Positions 1-8,794 of a stretch of DNA of 64,000 nucleotides are shown here, one piece after another. Source of the DNA: CBDFNN01 sp965250215 (lineage in GTDB: Bacteria; Bacteroidota; Rhodothermia; Rhodothermales; DATKEJ01); contig CBDFNN010000004.1 of NCBI GenBank assembly GCA_965250215.1, positions 3,472,001 through 3,536,000 of the forward strand. The letters run 5' to 3'. A program made the translations under genes and the position numbers. Every line of letters begins with the position of its first letter. Within the stretch, counting starts at the first letter, position 1. The notes beneath the pieces were generated by a model. It saw only the letters and a list, made by a program, of their open reading frames with translations, was not told the origin of the DNA and ran no database searches.

Positions 1-193
1 CTGGCAGCAGGATGCCTTCGTTAATCCAGAATCAAATGGCGATACAGTTGGCGTGGGTGATGCCTTTCTGGCCGCACTAACGTCTGCACTGCTGAGCGAA
101 ATTGACCCACAAACTGCACTTAATTTTTCTTCTAGATACGCGGCAAAAGTTGCTGATCACAAAGGAGCTATGCCGAATTTGGAATGGCCTTAG
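1..193 (+). CDS. PfkB-family sugar kinase, C-terminal end (partial)
   Basis: The reading frame is open from base 2 and ends with TAG at 191-193, giving the last 63 residues of a protein that begins before the window. It contains DTVGVGDAFLAAL, the second signature of PfkB (ribokinase/fructokinase) kinases, where the last Asp of the DTxGxGD motif is the catalytic base and the preceding residues form the anion hole. The usual Ala of GAGD is Val here. The family phosphorylates sugars or nucleosides with ATP in the cytoplasm. A fructokinase would fit beside the downstream amylase and HAD phosphatase, but the substrate cannot be determined from this end. It converges on the HAD gene, with only 16 bp between them. 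Confidence 0.85.
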   Translation, partial: WQQDAFVNPESNGDTVGVGDAFLAALTSALLSEIDPQTALNFSSRYAAKVADHKGAMPNLEWP

Positions 194-209
194 CGGCACC
201 TAGAAAGGC

Positions 210-878
210 TTAACTCAAAACCTTATCCATATGAGATTTTAGCTCGTTGAAATCCTGGACAAATAGATCAGGCCTGTGTTGATCTAATCTCTCTTTTGTG
301 AATGTGTTGGGGATTGCTACAGTAAAACACCCAGCCGCCTTCGAGGAATCTACCCCGTGAAAGGTATCTTCAATTACCATGCATTTTTCTGGTGCGACTT
401 CCAACAATTTTGCTGTCACGAGATAAGGTTCAGGGTCAGGTTTGTGTTTGCTAATGTCATCTGAGGTGATAACGATGTCGAAATAATGATCCAAGGGGAA
501 TTTTTCAAAGATCATCTTTTGAGTTGGCTTCATCGCCGATGTCGCTAGTCCGACCTTCTCAAATTTTTGCCTAATAAAATCCAAAAAGTTGAGTGCCTGA
601 GGGAAAAGTTGAATTTTCTCCTGAGCCAAATTTCCGAAAGCTTGAATGGAAACCTGTCTGAAATCGTTGGCAGAAAATCTATATCCGTGTTGTCTCGCGA
701 TTTCTCCAAATACCTCGTTTCCAGCACGCCCTTTGTAGTTATCATAACTACTTCTGGGAGGAACTGGAAGATCAAAGCTAGCGAAGCTAATATCGAGAGC
801 TTCCTCATAGATAGGCTCCGAATCAATAATAACTCCGTCCATGTCAAATATGACAGCCCTAAGATCTCGATCTTTCAT
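210..878 (-). CDS. HAD-superfamily phosphatase, beta-phosphoglucomutase-like
   Basis: A 222-residue subfamily IA haloacid-dehalogenase-fold hydrolase. Motif I is VIFDMDGVIIDSEP near residues 10-23, with both catalytic aspartates. Motif II is the TSA region around residue 115, and the Lys plus acidic motifs III/IV follow (KHKPDPEPY near 145, VIEDTFHGV near 171). The helical cap lies between motifs I and II, as in beta-phosphoglucomutases and small sugar-phosphate phosphatases. ATG at 878 is chosen over a TTG one codon upstream. The gene overlaps the 3' end of the GH13 gene by 20 bp, so the two are probably co-translated, suggesting a role in disposing of a sugar phosphate from alpha-glucan breakdown. 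The exact substrate is unknown. Confidence 0.88.
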   Translation of the reverse strand: MKDRDLRAVIFDMDGVIIDSEPIYEEALDISFASFDLPVPPRSSYDNYKGRAGNEVFGEIARQHGYRFSANDFRQVSIQAFGNLAQEKIQLFPQALNFLDFIRQKFEKVGLATSAMKPTQKMIFEKFPLDHYFDIVITSDDISKHKPDPEPYLVTAKLLEVAPEKCMVIEDTFHGVDSSKAAGCFTVAIPNTFTKERLDQHRPDLFVQDFNELKSHMDKVLS

Positions 879-2292
879 CAACTGGAACTTGTTTTTTATA
901 TACCGCAGCTGTCATACTATCTAAAATGTCTAACTGCTTAGAATTTGTCCATACAACTTCCCAGCTAACAAGATCATCCGAAATATTCATCGGTTCACGT
1001 TCAACATTAAAAACGACCTGAAGAGATTCATCCCCAAAACTTCTGGTATATCGCAACCTTCCGCCCTTACTCTCGATCAACTCCAGATCTCCGCTTCGAA
1101 GAGTGTCCCACTTCGCTCTCAGCTTACCTACTTCACGATAGTGCTGAAGCAAATCTCTATTCCATGCAGATTCGTCGTGCCATGGAAATGCTTCCCTGCA
1201 GAAAGGGTCATCACCAGCGCTCATTCCAATCTCGTCTCCATAGTAGATGCAAGGTGCTCCAGGCATTGTCATCTGAAATAGGGCGATGAGTTTCAATGCC
1301 TCAACATCGTCCTGCAATACCCAAAGTGCTCTCGCGGTGTCATGCGAGTCGATTAGGTTTAGGAGACCATAGTTGACCTCCTCGCTATACACGTCACGAT
1401 AGTTTCTAATTCGCTCGGCAAATGCCTCGGCATCGATTCTAGTCAAATTCAAATGTTCTCGGTGATAGTCGTCTCGCAATGAATGCCGTCCAAAAAAACT
1501 GAGAGCTGCACCCATAAATGGGTAGTTCATCACGGAGTCGAAGCGATCTCCAGACAACCACTCAGGTGCGGCAGACCAAATTTCTCCGCAAATGTAGGCA
1601 TCAGGATTTGCATCCTTAACGACCTTCCTAAACTCCCTCCAGAATTTCGGGTCATCAATTTCCTCTGGCACATCGAGTCTCCAGCCATCGATTCCGAAAT
1701 CTACCCAGTATCTAGCGACATCCAAAAGATGCTTTCTGACGCCAGGATTGTCTGTATTGAGCTTAGGCAAAGCCGGAAGTCCCCACCAGGCCTCGTAGTT
1801 GTGGGGTTCTGAGTAGGTAGAGTGGTATGGCCGCAACGGGACTCCATTTACGTTGAACCAATCCCAATAAGGCGATTTCTCACCGTTCTCCAGAATGTGA
1901 TGAAATGCCCAAAAACCTCTAGAGGTATGATTAAATACGCCGTCAAGTACGACTTTAAATCCGCGATCATGGCAGCCATTTAAGAGCTTTCGAAATGCGG
2001 CCTCGCCGCCCAAGATTGGATCAATCTTGAGGTAGTCAAATGGATGATAGCGGTGATTTGCAGCAGACGCAAATATTGGATTTAAATAGAGTGCATTGAC
2101 TCCCAATTCTTCCAAATAGTCCAATTTCCCTAAAATTCCTCCCAAGTTTCCGCCCTGAAATCCTTGCTCTTCCGGTGGCGTGCCCCACTTCAAGAAATTC
2201 AAGCCCAATGGACTTGACCCGTCTTCTAACCTTGCAAACCGATCTGGGTAGATCTGATAAAAAACGGCGTTCTTTACCCAACTAGGTACCAT
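859..2292 (-). CDS. GH13 alpha-amylase-family glycosidase (neopullulanase/cyclomaltodextrinase-like)
   Basis: A 477-residue protein with all four conserved GH13 regions: VVLDGVFNH near 114-122, GWRLDVPEE near 203-211 (nucleophile Asp207), ICGEIW near 234-239 (acid/base Glu237) and LIDSHDT near 313-319 (transition-state Asp318). Early residues AVFYQIYPDRF are typical of the neopullulanase, cyclomaltodextrinase and maltogenic amylase group. No signal peptide is visible, so it should act in the cytoplasm on imported maltodextrins. The N-terminal CBM34-like domain of classical neopullulanases is absent; the protein begins directly with the catalytic barrel. It is the first gene of a minus-strand pair with the overlapping HAD phosphatase. 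Family assignment is firm; precise specificity is inference. Confidence 0.92.
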   Translation of the reverse strand: MVPSWVKNAVFYQIYPDRFARLEDGSSPLGLNFLKWGTPPEEQGFQGGNLGGILGKLDYLEELGVNALYLNPIFASAANHRYHPFDYLKIDPILGGEAAFRKLLNGCHDRGFKVVLDGVFNHTSRGFWAFHHILENGEKSPYWDWFNVNGVPLRPYHSTYSEPHNYEAWWGLPALPKLNTDNPGVRKHLLDVARYWVDFGIDGWRLDVPEEIDDPKFWREFRKVVKDANPDAYICGEIWSAAPEWLSGDRFDSVMNYPFMGAALSFFGRHSLRDDYHREHLNLTRIDAEAFAERIRNYRDVYSEEVNYGLLNLIDSHDTARALWVLQDDVEALKLIALFQMTMPGAPCIYYGDEIGMSAGDDPFCREAFPWHDESAWNRDLLQHYREVGKLRAKWDTLRSGDLELIESKGGRLRYTRSFGDESLQVVFNVEREPMNISDDLVSWEVVWTNSKQLDILDSMTAAVYKKQVPVDERSRS

Positions 2293-2316
2293 GTGATTTT
2301 TATATCGGAGCTTCCT

Positions 2317-3402
2317 TTAGAAGTTTTGGGTGCGCCTTCTTGCGACCAAACTATTGTGAAGGTAGGGGTGGTAGATATCTGTCTCGCTAGTCTGAACGTA
2401 GAAATCGATCAAGTCCAAGCATAATCCAAAACTTTCGGAATCGTTGGCTCGAGTGATCCGCCGACGGACAAAATCAGCAGTAGCTACTTCAGCGGCAGAT
2501 TTTCCCATGCCTTGAATGGATAGCAGCAGATTCTCAATCTCTATCCCCAACCACTCCTCCTCGTCAACCTGAACATCTCCAGAAAGGGATGCGGAGTATT
2601 CGTCTTGAGTCATCTCTGCGTAACCCGTCACGAAATTGACGTATTCTGCCATTACTAAAAAGTCCTCCTTATTCTCCAGGTCAAGTTCACTAGGCGAGTA
2701 GCCAAGCCTCTCTCCGACCAATTCTCCTGATCGTTCGGCCCTTAAGCGCTCAAGGTAATATCGGACTCTATCTGCTTCGATCGAATAGTTTATTTGACCG
2801 GCCGCATATTCTTTCTGCTTTTCAGAGAGTTCGTTTCCGCCCAAGAAGCTCCGAAGATATTCCTCCCGCTGAGCTCTCGACTTTATTGCCCAATTTTCAA
2901 AAAGACTCGGATCGGACCCATTGATCACCACATTCCTCTCATTTGTCAGTGACGAACCAGGTCCAAATGCTTTTTGAGAGTCCCAAAGGTATTGTTGGAA
3001 GTCTTTTGACTCGCCTTGAAAGCTCAGCTCTCTACCCGAATCTCCTCCATCGATTTGAACTTCCACCTTTTCCCCAGCCTGGAGTAAAATCCCCCACCAT
3101 ACAGTTTCATTACCAATCGCAATTTCATATCGCGATGGGCCGACAACTTTCCAGGTCAATTCAAAATCTCCATTGCTCGCAATCTTCTTTGTATCGATCA
3201 ACTGACGCTGTCCCAGAGAGGCCGTGTCGTATTTGAAAATGGAGACGGAATCTGCACGGCCGTCCATAATTTTCCCAGATATGCTGGTATCTCTACTGGG
3301 TACGGGCTCGTTCGCATCCGATCCACACGAGAACAGAACCGCGACTAGGGCAGAAAGAACGAATCGCCTAAGGTTATGAGACTGGGAAATATTGATGGAC
3401 AT
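2317..3402 (-). CDS. Putative lipoprotein of unknown function, possible DUF4369-like N-domain
   Basis: A 361-residue protein starting at ATG 3402, because that places a hydrophobic leader (LRRFVLSALVAVLFSC) with a lipobox Cys near residue 25. A longer frame upstream would run into the divergent nagB start. After the lipid anchor, residues about 40-130 read like a small beta-rich domain (ISGKIMDGRADSVSIFKYD, LTWKV, LQAGEKVEVQIDG) resembling the DUF4369 domain found before thioredoxin-like lipoproteins in Bacteroidota. The remainder is helical and charged, and no thioredoxin CxxC is present. It follows no operon partner closely and is divergent from nagB. Function is not recognised. Confidence 0.7.
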   Translation of the reverse strand: MSINISQSHNLRRFVLSALVAVLFSCGSDANEPVPSRDTSISGKIMDGRADSVSIFKYDTASLGQRQLIDTKKIASNGDFELTWKVVGPSRYEIAIGNETVWWGILLQAGEKVEVQIDGGDSGRELSFQGESKDFQQYLWDSQKAFGPGSSLTNERNVVINGSDPSLFENWAIKSRAQREEYLRSFLGGNELSEKQKEYAAGQINYSIEADRVRYYLERLRAERSGELVGERLGYSPSELDLENKEDFLVMAEYVNFVTGYAEMTQDEYSASLSGDVQVDEEEWLGIEIENLLLSIQGMGKSAAEVATADFVRRRITRANDSESFGLCLDLIDFYVQTSETDIYHPYLHNSLVARRRTQNF

Positions 3403-3539
3403 GCGAAATAGAAATTGACTTGATCGAATAGTATGAATGGAGGGCATTAATGATTCAGCCGGATATTTATTCACCTTCCTTAGATGATCGTGGAAGTTTG
3501 AATTCGTACCTTGCCGGCTAACCTCAAACTGAAATAGAA

Positions 3540-5477
3540 ATGGAAATCGTATCTGAGGGGAGCAAGATATCATCTCTGGCTACTCTTGCTGATAAGCTCG
3601 AAAGAGTCCCTGTCCTCGTTTTTGAAGACTCGTCCCAATTGGCTGTACACATCGCAAAGAAGATTGCGAACCTCATTGAAGAAAAAAATGCCGCCGGAGA
3701 CACAGCCGTACTCGGCCTCCCAACTGGATCTACACCTATAGGAGTCTATCGAGAACTAGTGAGACTCCATGTCGAATCTGGCTTAGATTTTTCAAATGTC
3801 TTGACCTTCAATCTCGATGAATACTTCCCGATAAAAAAGACCGGCCTTCAGAGTTACCACCGCTTCATGCGTGTGAACCTCTTCGACCATGTCAATATTC
3901 CTTCCGAGAATATCAATATACCAGATGGCGAAATTGCTGAATCTGACATTCAGAACCATTGCTTCGAATACGAGCGGAAGATTGCAGAAGCAGGCGGTAT
4001 GGATCTAATCCTTCTGGGCATTGGACGAAGTGGCCACATCGGTTTCAACGAGCCCGGATCAACCAGCCAAGATAGAACCCGAAGAATCGTTCTGGATGAG
4101 ATCACGAGAAAGGATGCAGCCAGTGATTTCTTCGAAGAAAAATATGTCCCTCGAGAAGCCATCACCATGGGTGTCGGGACTATTCTTGAATCCAAGGAAA
4201 TCATTCTTATCGCGACCGGTGAACATAAAGCTCCAATATTGAGGAAAGCCGTCGAGGGTGAAATCACACAAGACATCTCGGCTACCTATCTACAGACTCA
4301 TCCGAATGCCTCCTTTTATGTTGACAAAGCTGCCGCAAGTGAGTTAACGAGGGAAAAGACACCTTGGATAGTCTCTACTTTCAAATGGACGGATGAGCTT
4401 GCAAAACGAGCCGTCATCTGGCTCTCGCGCAGACAAAAGAAAGCCATTGGCCAACTCGAAAAAGCCGACTTCCATGAGAATCATTTGCATGATCTTGTCT
4501 ACACTTTTGGCGATATCGACAAGCTATGCAAAGATGTATTTCAGGACCTATTAGGTCGTCTGAAATCAAATGACGATCTACCAAAGAATAAGAAAGTTAT
4601 TCTTTTCAGCCCACATCCTGATGATGATGTAATATCTATGGGCGGGATGCTGGGTAAGCTCGTCGAGAACGGAAATGAGGTAATAGTCGCCTATATGACC
4701 AACGGTTCAGTTGCCGTCTTTGACCAAGACGTATATAGGCACCTTCGTTTCATGGAGATGACATACCCCGTAATGTTCGGTGAACCGAAAGAGAAGATTG
4801 TTGAGTTTACTAAGCCACTCTTTGATTTTCTAGACAACAAGAAACCTGCGCAAGTTGATATCGAGGCCATCCAGAATATTAAAGCCTACATTCGATACAC
4901 CGAAGCAATTGCTGGCATAGAAATCATGGGCTTGACCTACAGAGATGCGAGATTTCTAGACATGCCCTTCTATAAAACGGGCTTGGTTAAAAAGAACGAC
5001 GTTGGTCCCTTGGATGTCGAGATCATAAAAGACCTATTTCATGAGCTGAGTCCAGATCACATTTTTGTAGCGGGTGACTTGTCGGATCCTCACGGAACGC
5101 ACCGTCTATGTTATTCAGCCATAAAACGAGGCCTCAAAGTCTACTGCGAAGATCTCTCGGAGTCGGATTCAGATGACAAGAAGGTTGATATTGGACCGCT
5201 TGTTTGGCTCTATCGAGGAGCGTGGCAAGAATGGGAAATTGATGCTGCAGATTGTTTCGTTCCCTTGACTCGGGCAGATCTAAAGAGAAAAATCGAGGCC
5301 ATTTTCAAACATGAAAGTCAGAAAGACAGAGCACTCTTTCCAGGCGCATACGACAAACGCGAGTTTTGGCAACGAGCAAAGGACCGAAATCGAGCCACTG
5401 CCACTGAACTGGACGCTTTGGGACTACCCGAATATCATGCTGCAGAAGCCTTCGTCGTAACACGAGACATGCCCTAG
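3540..5477 (+). CDS. nagB: Glucosamine-6-phosphate deaminase fused to PIG-L/LmbE-type domain
   Basis: A 645-residue two-domain protein. Residues about 22-275 are a NagB/SIS-type deaminase domain with PTGSTPIGVY near 61-70, FNLDEY near 90-95 (Asp93, the proton acceptor in E. coli NagB) and GIGRSGHIGFNEPGS near 160-174. In E. coli the equivalent loop reads GNDGHIAFNEP; the Asp next to the catalytic His is Ser164 here, while His166 and Glu171 are kept. Residues about 350-645 are a PIG-L (LmbE) deacetylase-like domain with the zinc motif SPHPDDD near 357-363 and a later PHGTHR. The fusion is well known in Bacteroidota and may couple N-deacetylation with deamination of amino sugars in the cytoplasm, though I know of no proof. 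ATG 3540 is the first start. Confidence 0.9.
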   Translation: MEIVSEGSKISSLATLADKLERVPVLVFEDSSQLAVHIAKKIANLIEEKNAAGDTAVLGLPTGSTPIGVYRELVRLHVESGLDFSNVLTFNLDEYFPIKKTGLQSYHRFMRVNLFDHVNIPSENINIPDGEIAESDIQNHCFEYERKIAEAGGMDLILLGIGRSGHIGFNEPGSTSQDRTRRIVLDEITRKDAASDFFEEKYVPREAITMGVGTILESKEIILIATGEHKAPILRKAVEGEITQDISATYLQTHPNASFYVDKAAASELTREKTPWIVSTFKWTDELAKRAVIWLSRRQKKAIGQLEKADFHENHLHDLVYTFGDIDKLCKDVFQDLLGRLKSNDDLPKNKKVILFSPHPDDDVISMGGMLGKLVENGNEVIVAYMTNGSVAVFDQDVYRHLRFMEMTYPVMFGEPKEKIVEFTKPLFDFLDNKKPAQVDIEAIQNIKAYIRYTEAIAGIEIMGLTYRDARFLDMPFYKTGLVKKNDVGPLDVEIIKDLFHELSPDHIFVAGDLSDPHGTHRLCYSAIKRGLKVYCEDLSESDSDDKKVDIGPLVWLYRGAWQEWEIDAADCFVPLTRADLKRKIEAIFKHESQKDRALFPGAYDKREFWQRAKDRNRATATELDALGLPEYHAAEAFVVTRDMP

Positions 5478-5554
5478 TAAACTACATTACATCTTCTAGT
5501 TAGATTTCGATTGGCTTAATTCTTTGATATATACCCATTCTTAGACGGACAAAA

Positions 5555-7180
5555 ATGAAAGCCGAAATTGCTATCGCAAAATGGAGTGAACTGGAAGATC
5601 GTAAGCCAAGCTACGCCCTAGTTTCTAACACAGACCTCGTCGTGACCCGTTATGATGCGGAAGTCTCAGTGCTCTATGGCCGATGTCTTCACAGAGGAGC
5701 CTTAATGGCCGATGGTCATGTGGACGGCGACAACCTGATATGCGGAGTGCACAATTGGGATTATCGCTTAGACACAGGTGTTTCGGAATACAACAACAAG
5801 GAGGTGCTTACTAAATTTAAGGCGAGAATTGATCTTGAGAATGATACAGTTAACGTCGACCTGCGAGAAATTGAGGAATGGGAAATCGCAAATCCTCAAG
5901 CTTACAATAGAGAGGAATACCAGGGTCTCTATGCCGATCTACATGGTTCAACGGAGGAACCATATAACTCGCATATAATGGAGCTGGCGAAACATGGCTT
6001 AGACAACTCTGGGCACCATGGACCCGTTTCCGCCATGGGCATTGCTCTTACCGAACTTCCAAGATGGGAAGACATTCAAATTTTGACCGCACAGTTGCAT
6101 CGACCTCCTCTAGTCGATGATGCCGACGTTAAGACGAGTCTCGTCATAGGACCCAAAGCAATAAAACCTCTAATCCTAGACATCCCACTCTTCGTTTCCG
6201 ACATGAGCTTTGGAGCCTTGAGCGAAGAAGCGAAAGTAGCTTTGGCAAAAGGTGCTGAGATGGCCGGCACTGGTATATGCTCCGGAGAAGGTGGAATGTT
6301 GCCAGAAGAGCAAGCTTCGAACTCGAAATATTTCTATGAACTGGCCTCGGGAAGATTTGGATGGGACATAGACAAAGTCAAATCTGTTCAAGCTTTCCAT
6401 TTCAAATCTGGTCAAGGTGCTAAGACAGGAACTGGCGGACACCTTCCAGGAGAAAAGGTCGTAGGTAAGATCGCCGAAGTAAGAAATCTCGAGCCAGGTA
6501 CCCCAGCTGTAAGTCCCTCAAGATTTCCAGACCTGGAGACCGTAGAGGATTATCAAAAAGTTGCAGCTGATGTCAGAGAGTATTCGGGAGGGATACCTAT
6601 TGGGTTCAAGATCTCAGCACAGCATATCGAAAAGGATATCGATTTTGCCTTAGCGGTTGGTATCGACTATATAATTCTCGATGGTCGCGGAGGTGGAACG
6701 GGGGCTGCCCCAGAGATTTTCAAAAACAATATCTCAGTTCCAACCATTCCGGCTCTATCAAGAGCTCGAAGGCACATGGACAAAGTAGATGCGGAAAATG
6801 TGAGCTTGATTATCACGGGTGGACTTAGAACAGAGTCTCACTATTTGAAGGCCTTAGCATTAGGTGCAGATGGTGTAGCGATATCTAATTCTGCAATACA
6901 AGCAATTGGTTGCCTCGCAATGAGAGCCTGTCACACAAACAATTGCCCAGTTGGGATTGCTACCCAAAAAGAGAACTTGAGAGCTAGGTTAGAGGTGCAA
7001 GCTTCTGCACTGCGATTAAAGAGATACTTTGAATCTACCGTTCACCTTATGAAGGTTCTTGCCAGAGCCTGTGGACATGACTCACTTAACGGGTTTAGAA
7101 TCGAAGATCTGACAACTTGGAAAAAAGAAATGGCCGAGTTGAGCGGAGTTCAATACGCTGGTAGTACTCCGAACATTTAG
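5555..7180 (+). CDS. Rieske [2Fe-2S] domain fused to glutamate-synthase FMN domain
   Basis: A 541-residue fusion. Residues 1-105 are a Rieske ferredoxin domain with CLH at 44-46 and CGVH at 63-66, giving the two Cys and two His ligands. Residues about 150-520 match the FMN-binding synthase domain of glutamate synthase: SDMSFGALSEEAKVAL near 215, KSGQGAKTGTGGHLPGEK near 288, GGRGGGTGAAP and IITGGLRTESHYLKALALGAD. Cys453, Cys459 and Cys464 (CLAMRACHTNNC) correspond to the 3Fe-4S ligands. There is no N-terminal glutaminase domain, so it would need free ammonia or another donor. The role is therefore a flavoprotein oxidoreductase related to GOGAT; the true substrate is uncertain. It sits 77 bp after nagB, whose reaction releases ammonia, a suggestive but unproven link. 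Confidence 0.9.
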   Translation: MKAEIAIAKWSELEDRKPSYALVSNTDLVVTRYDAEVSVLYGRCLHRGALMADGHVDGDNLICGVHNWDYRLDTGVSEYNNKEVLTKFKARIDLENDTVNVDLREIEEWEIANPQAYNREEYQGLYADLHGSTEEPYNSHIMELAKHGLDNSGHHGPVSAMGIALTELPRWEDIQILTAQLHRPPLVDDADVKTSLVIGPKAIKPLILDIPLFVSDMSFGALSEEAKVALAKGAEMAGTGICSGEGGMLPEEQASNSKYFYELASGRFGWDIDKVKSVQAFHFKSGQGAKTGTGGHLPGEKVVGKIAEVRNLEPGTPAVSPSRFPDLETVEDYQKVAADVREYSGGIPIGFKISAQHIEKDIDFALAVGIDYIILDGRGGGTGAAPEIFKNNISVPTIPALSRARRHMDKVDAENVSLIITGGLRTESHYLKALALGADGVAISNSAIQAIGCLAMRACHTNNCPVGIATQKENLRARLEVQASALRLKRYFESTVHLMKVLARACGHDSLNGFRIEDLTTWKKEMAELSGVQYAGSTPNI

Positions 7181-7214
7181 CTTGATTAGCCCACAATAAA
7201 GATCGAATCTACAT

Positions 7215-8102
7215 ATGAGTTTCTCTCTTCCAATGATGCGCTATTCCAGTTTCCTCCTAATTGTATCTCTTAGTTTCTTGACCGATCCACTTCTGGCACA
7301 AAATCCAGAAGTTGTCGACCTATATGAGTCCAGTTCATCGGAGCTTTCAAATACTGCCGACGAAGACGTCCCAAAACTAACCGTCTACCTGCCGGAGGCA
7401 AGCTCCCAGAAAACGCCCGCCATAATTATTTGTCCAGGAGGCGGATACTCCGGTCTTGCAATGGATCACGAAGGCCATCAGGTCGCGAAATGGTTAAATA
7501 GTCTAGGTATTGCCGGTATCATCGTAAACTACAGACGCGGAATTCCACATCCCCATCCGACCCCCATCTTCGATGCAACAAATGCTATTGCAATGACAAG
7601 GCTACACGCCGATCAGTGGAATATCGATTCTAGCAAAGTTGGAATTCTTGGGTTTTCCGCCGGGGGCCACCTCGCTGGTTCTACGGGTATCTATCCTGGA
7701 CTTGTCGGTGGATTGACCTTCGCCGAAAGAGAAAAGCCAGATTTCATGCTGATGATCTACCCCGTTGTATCGATGACCACGGACTATATTCACAAGGGAT
7801 CTCGTCGATATTTATTGACTGAAGACGTAGACTGGATTGAGGCTAATTTGCTTTCACTTGAGAAACAAGTGACAGAAAATACGCCGCCCACTTTCCTTAC
7901 GTCGACAGCTGACGACCAGGCTGTCCCAGTTGAAAATTCGACCCACCTATTTCTGGCCTTAAAAAAAGCTGGAGTGCCGTCTGAATTCCATATCTACGAA
8001 AGTGGAAGACATGGACTGGGACTTGGTCCAAAGGACAATTCCTTTTCTGACTGGCCCAGTCGAGCTGAAGAGTGGTTGAAGACCAGGGGCATTCTCAAAT
8101 AG
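7215..8102 (+). CDS. Exported alpha/beta-hydrolase (acetyl-xylan-esterase/BD-FAE-like)
   Basis: A 295-residue protein with an N-terminal hydrophobic signal peptide ending about LLAQ at residue 29. The mature part has an alpha/beta-hydrolase fold: the oxyanion segment ICPGGGYSG near 72-80 (the usual HGGG is PGGG), nucleophile Ser148 in GFSAGG, an acid at Asp233 or Asp234 in TADDQAVP, and His266 in SGRHGLG. This pattern matches esterases annotated as acetyl-xylan esterase, BD-FAE or isoprenylcysteine methylesterase-like enzymes that deacylate polysaccharides. It is expected in the periplasm or exported. It is the first of a compact plus-strand run with the next three genes (spacing 4, 1 and 20 bp). 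Substrate is inferred only from the family. Confidence 0.88.
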   Translation: MSFSLPMMRYSSFLLIVSLSFLTDPLLAQNPEVVDLYESSSSELSNTADEDVPKLTVYLPEASSQKTPAIIICPGGGYSGLAMDHEGHQVAKWLNSLGIAGIIVNYRRGIPHPHPTPIFDATNAIAMTRLHADQWNIDSSKVGILGFSAGGHLAGSTGIYPGLVGGLTFAEREKPDFMLMIYPVVSMTTDYIHKGSRRYLLTEDVDWIEANLLSLEKQVTENTPPTFLTSTADDQAVPVENSTHLFLALKKAGVPSEFHIYESGRHGLGLGPKDNSFSDWPSRAEEWLKTRGILK

Positions 8103-8106
8103 ATAA

Positions 8107-8793
8107 GTGAGTTCTGAATCTGAGTCCTTTCAATTCCCTGGCTTCTCTGAGAAGGCATTTCTTATTTTGGATCGACTAAAGACGAATCCTTGGTTCGATC
8201 AATATCGAATCGAAAAGGAAGCGATTTCGGTCGAAATCATGGAGCCTTTTAAAGTCCTAAGAGATGACATCGTGGTCAATTGGGTCATACCTAATGGCTA
8301 TGATCTTGAGACCGAACGAAACGTTTTCAGTCGGCTTCTAAAAAACGACTTCGGAAAAGGTGGATGCAATCATCACTTGTGGTTTTCATTTTACAGACCA
8401 GGATTTCGAAGACTGACTGATCTTCAACTTGCCTTTTCTCTTTTTCCAGGCGGTTTAAATATTGGAATCTATTTAGCAGAACGCGCTGAGCAAAGCATGG
8501 CACGTGTGCACGATTTGATGAGTCTCAGTCAAGCAGAGTTTCTGATAACGATTAACAAACTTCTTACCTCGGATGGGTTCGTCGCTGTGCTCAAACGCAA
8601 AGGTGAGACTTTCAAATTCGAGCAAACTATTGACCGCCTAGATGAAATCTGGTTTGAGGCGGAGGAAATTTGGATCAAGACACGAATATCGAGGGAACGA
8701 ATTACTAGATTAGGACCAGATATCATGCCTGAGATAGTGTCTAGTACCCTAGCTCTTGATCAACTATACAAATATTGCCTGGCCAAAGAATAA
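8107..8793 (+). CDS. Conserved hypothetical protein, weakly DUF2461-like
   Basis: A 228-residue soluble protein with a GTG start four bases after the esterase stop. The opening (SEKAFLILDRLKTNPWFDQYR, then MEPFKVLRDDIV) and later LKNDFGKGG followed by an aromatic segment ending GGLNIGIYLAE resemble the layout of DUF2461/TIGR02453 proteins, which carry a short helix, an R/K..D.R..K segment and a beta region. The likeness is partial and judged by eye. No signal peptide, transmembrane segment or catalytic motif is visible. Position between an esterase and an alkaline-phosphatase-fold gene suggests co-transcription but says nothing firm about function. Confidence 0.65.
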   Translation: MSSESESFQFPGFSEKAFLILDRLKTNPWFDQYRIEKEAISVEIMEPFKVLRDDIVVNWVIPNGYDLETERNVFSRLLKNDFGKGGCNHHLWFSFYRPGFRRLTDLQLAFSLFPGGLNIGIYLAERAEQSMARVHDLMSLSQAEFLITINKLLTSDGFVAVLKRKGETFKFEQTIDRLDEIWFEAEEIWIKTRISRERITRLGPDIMPEIVSSTLALDQLYKYCLAKE

Positions 8794-8794
8794 A

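Noticed and set aside
3403..3573. Longer N-terminus for the lipoprotein at 2317
   Set aside because: It would overlap the divergent nagB start and bury the lipobox; ATG 3402 gives a standard lipoprotein leader.
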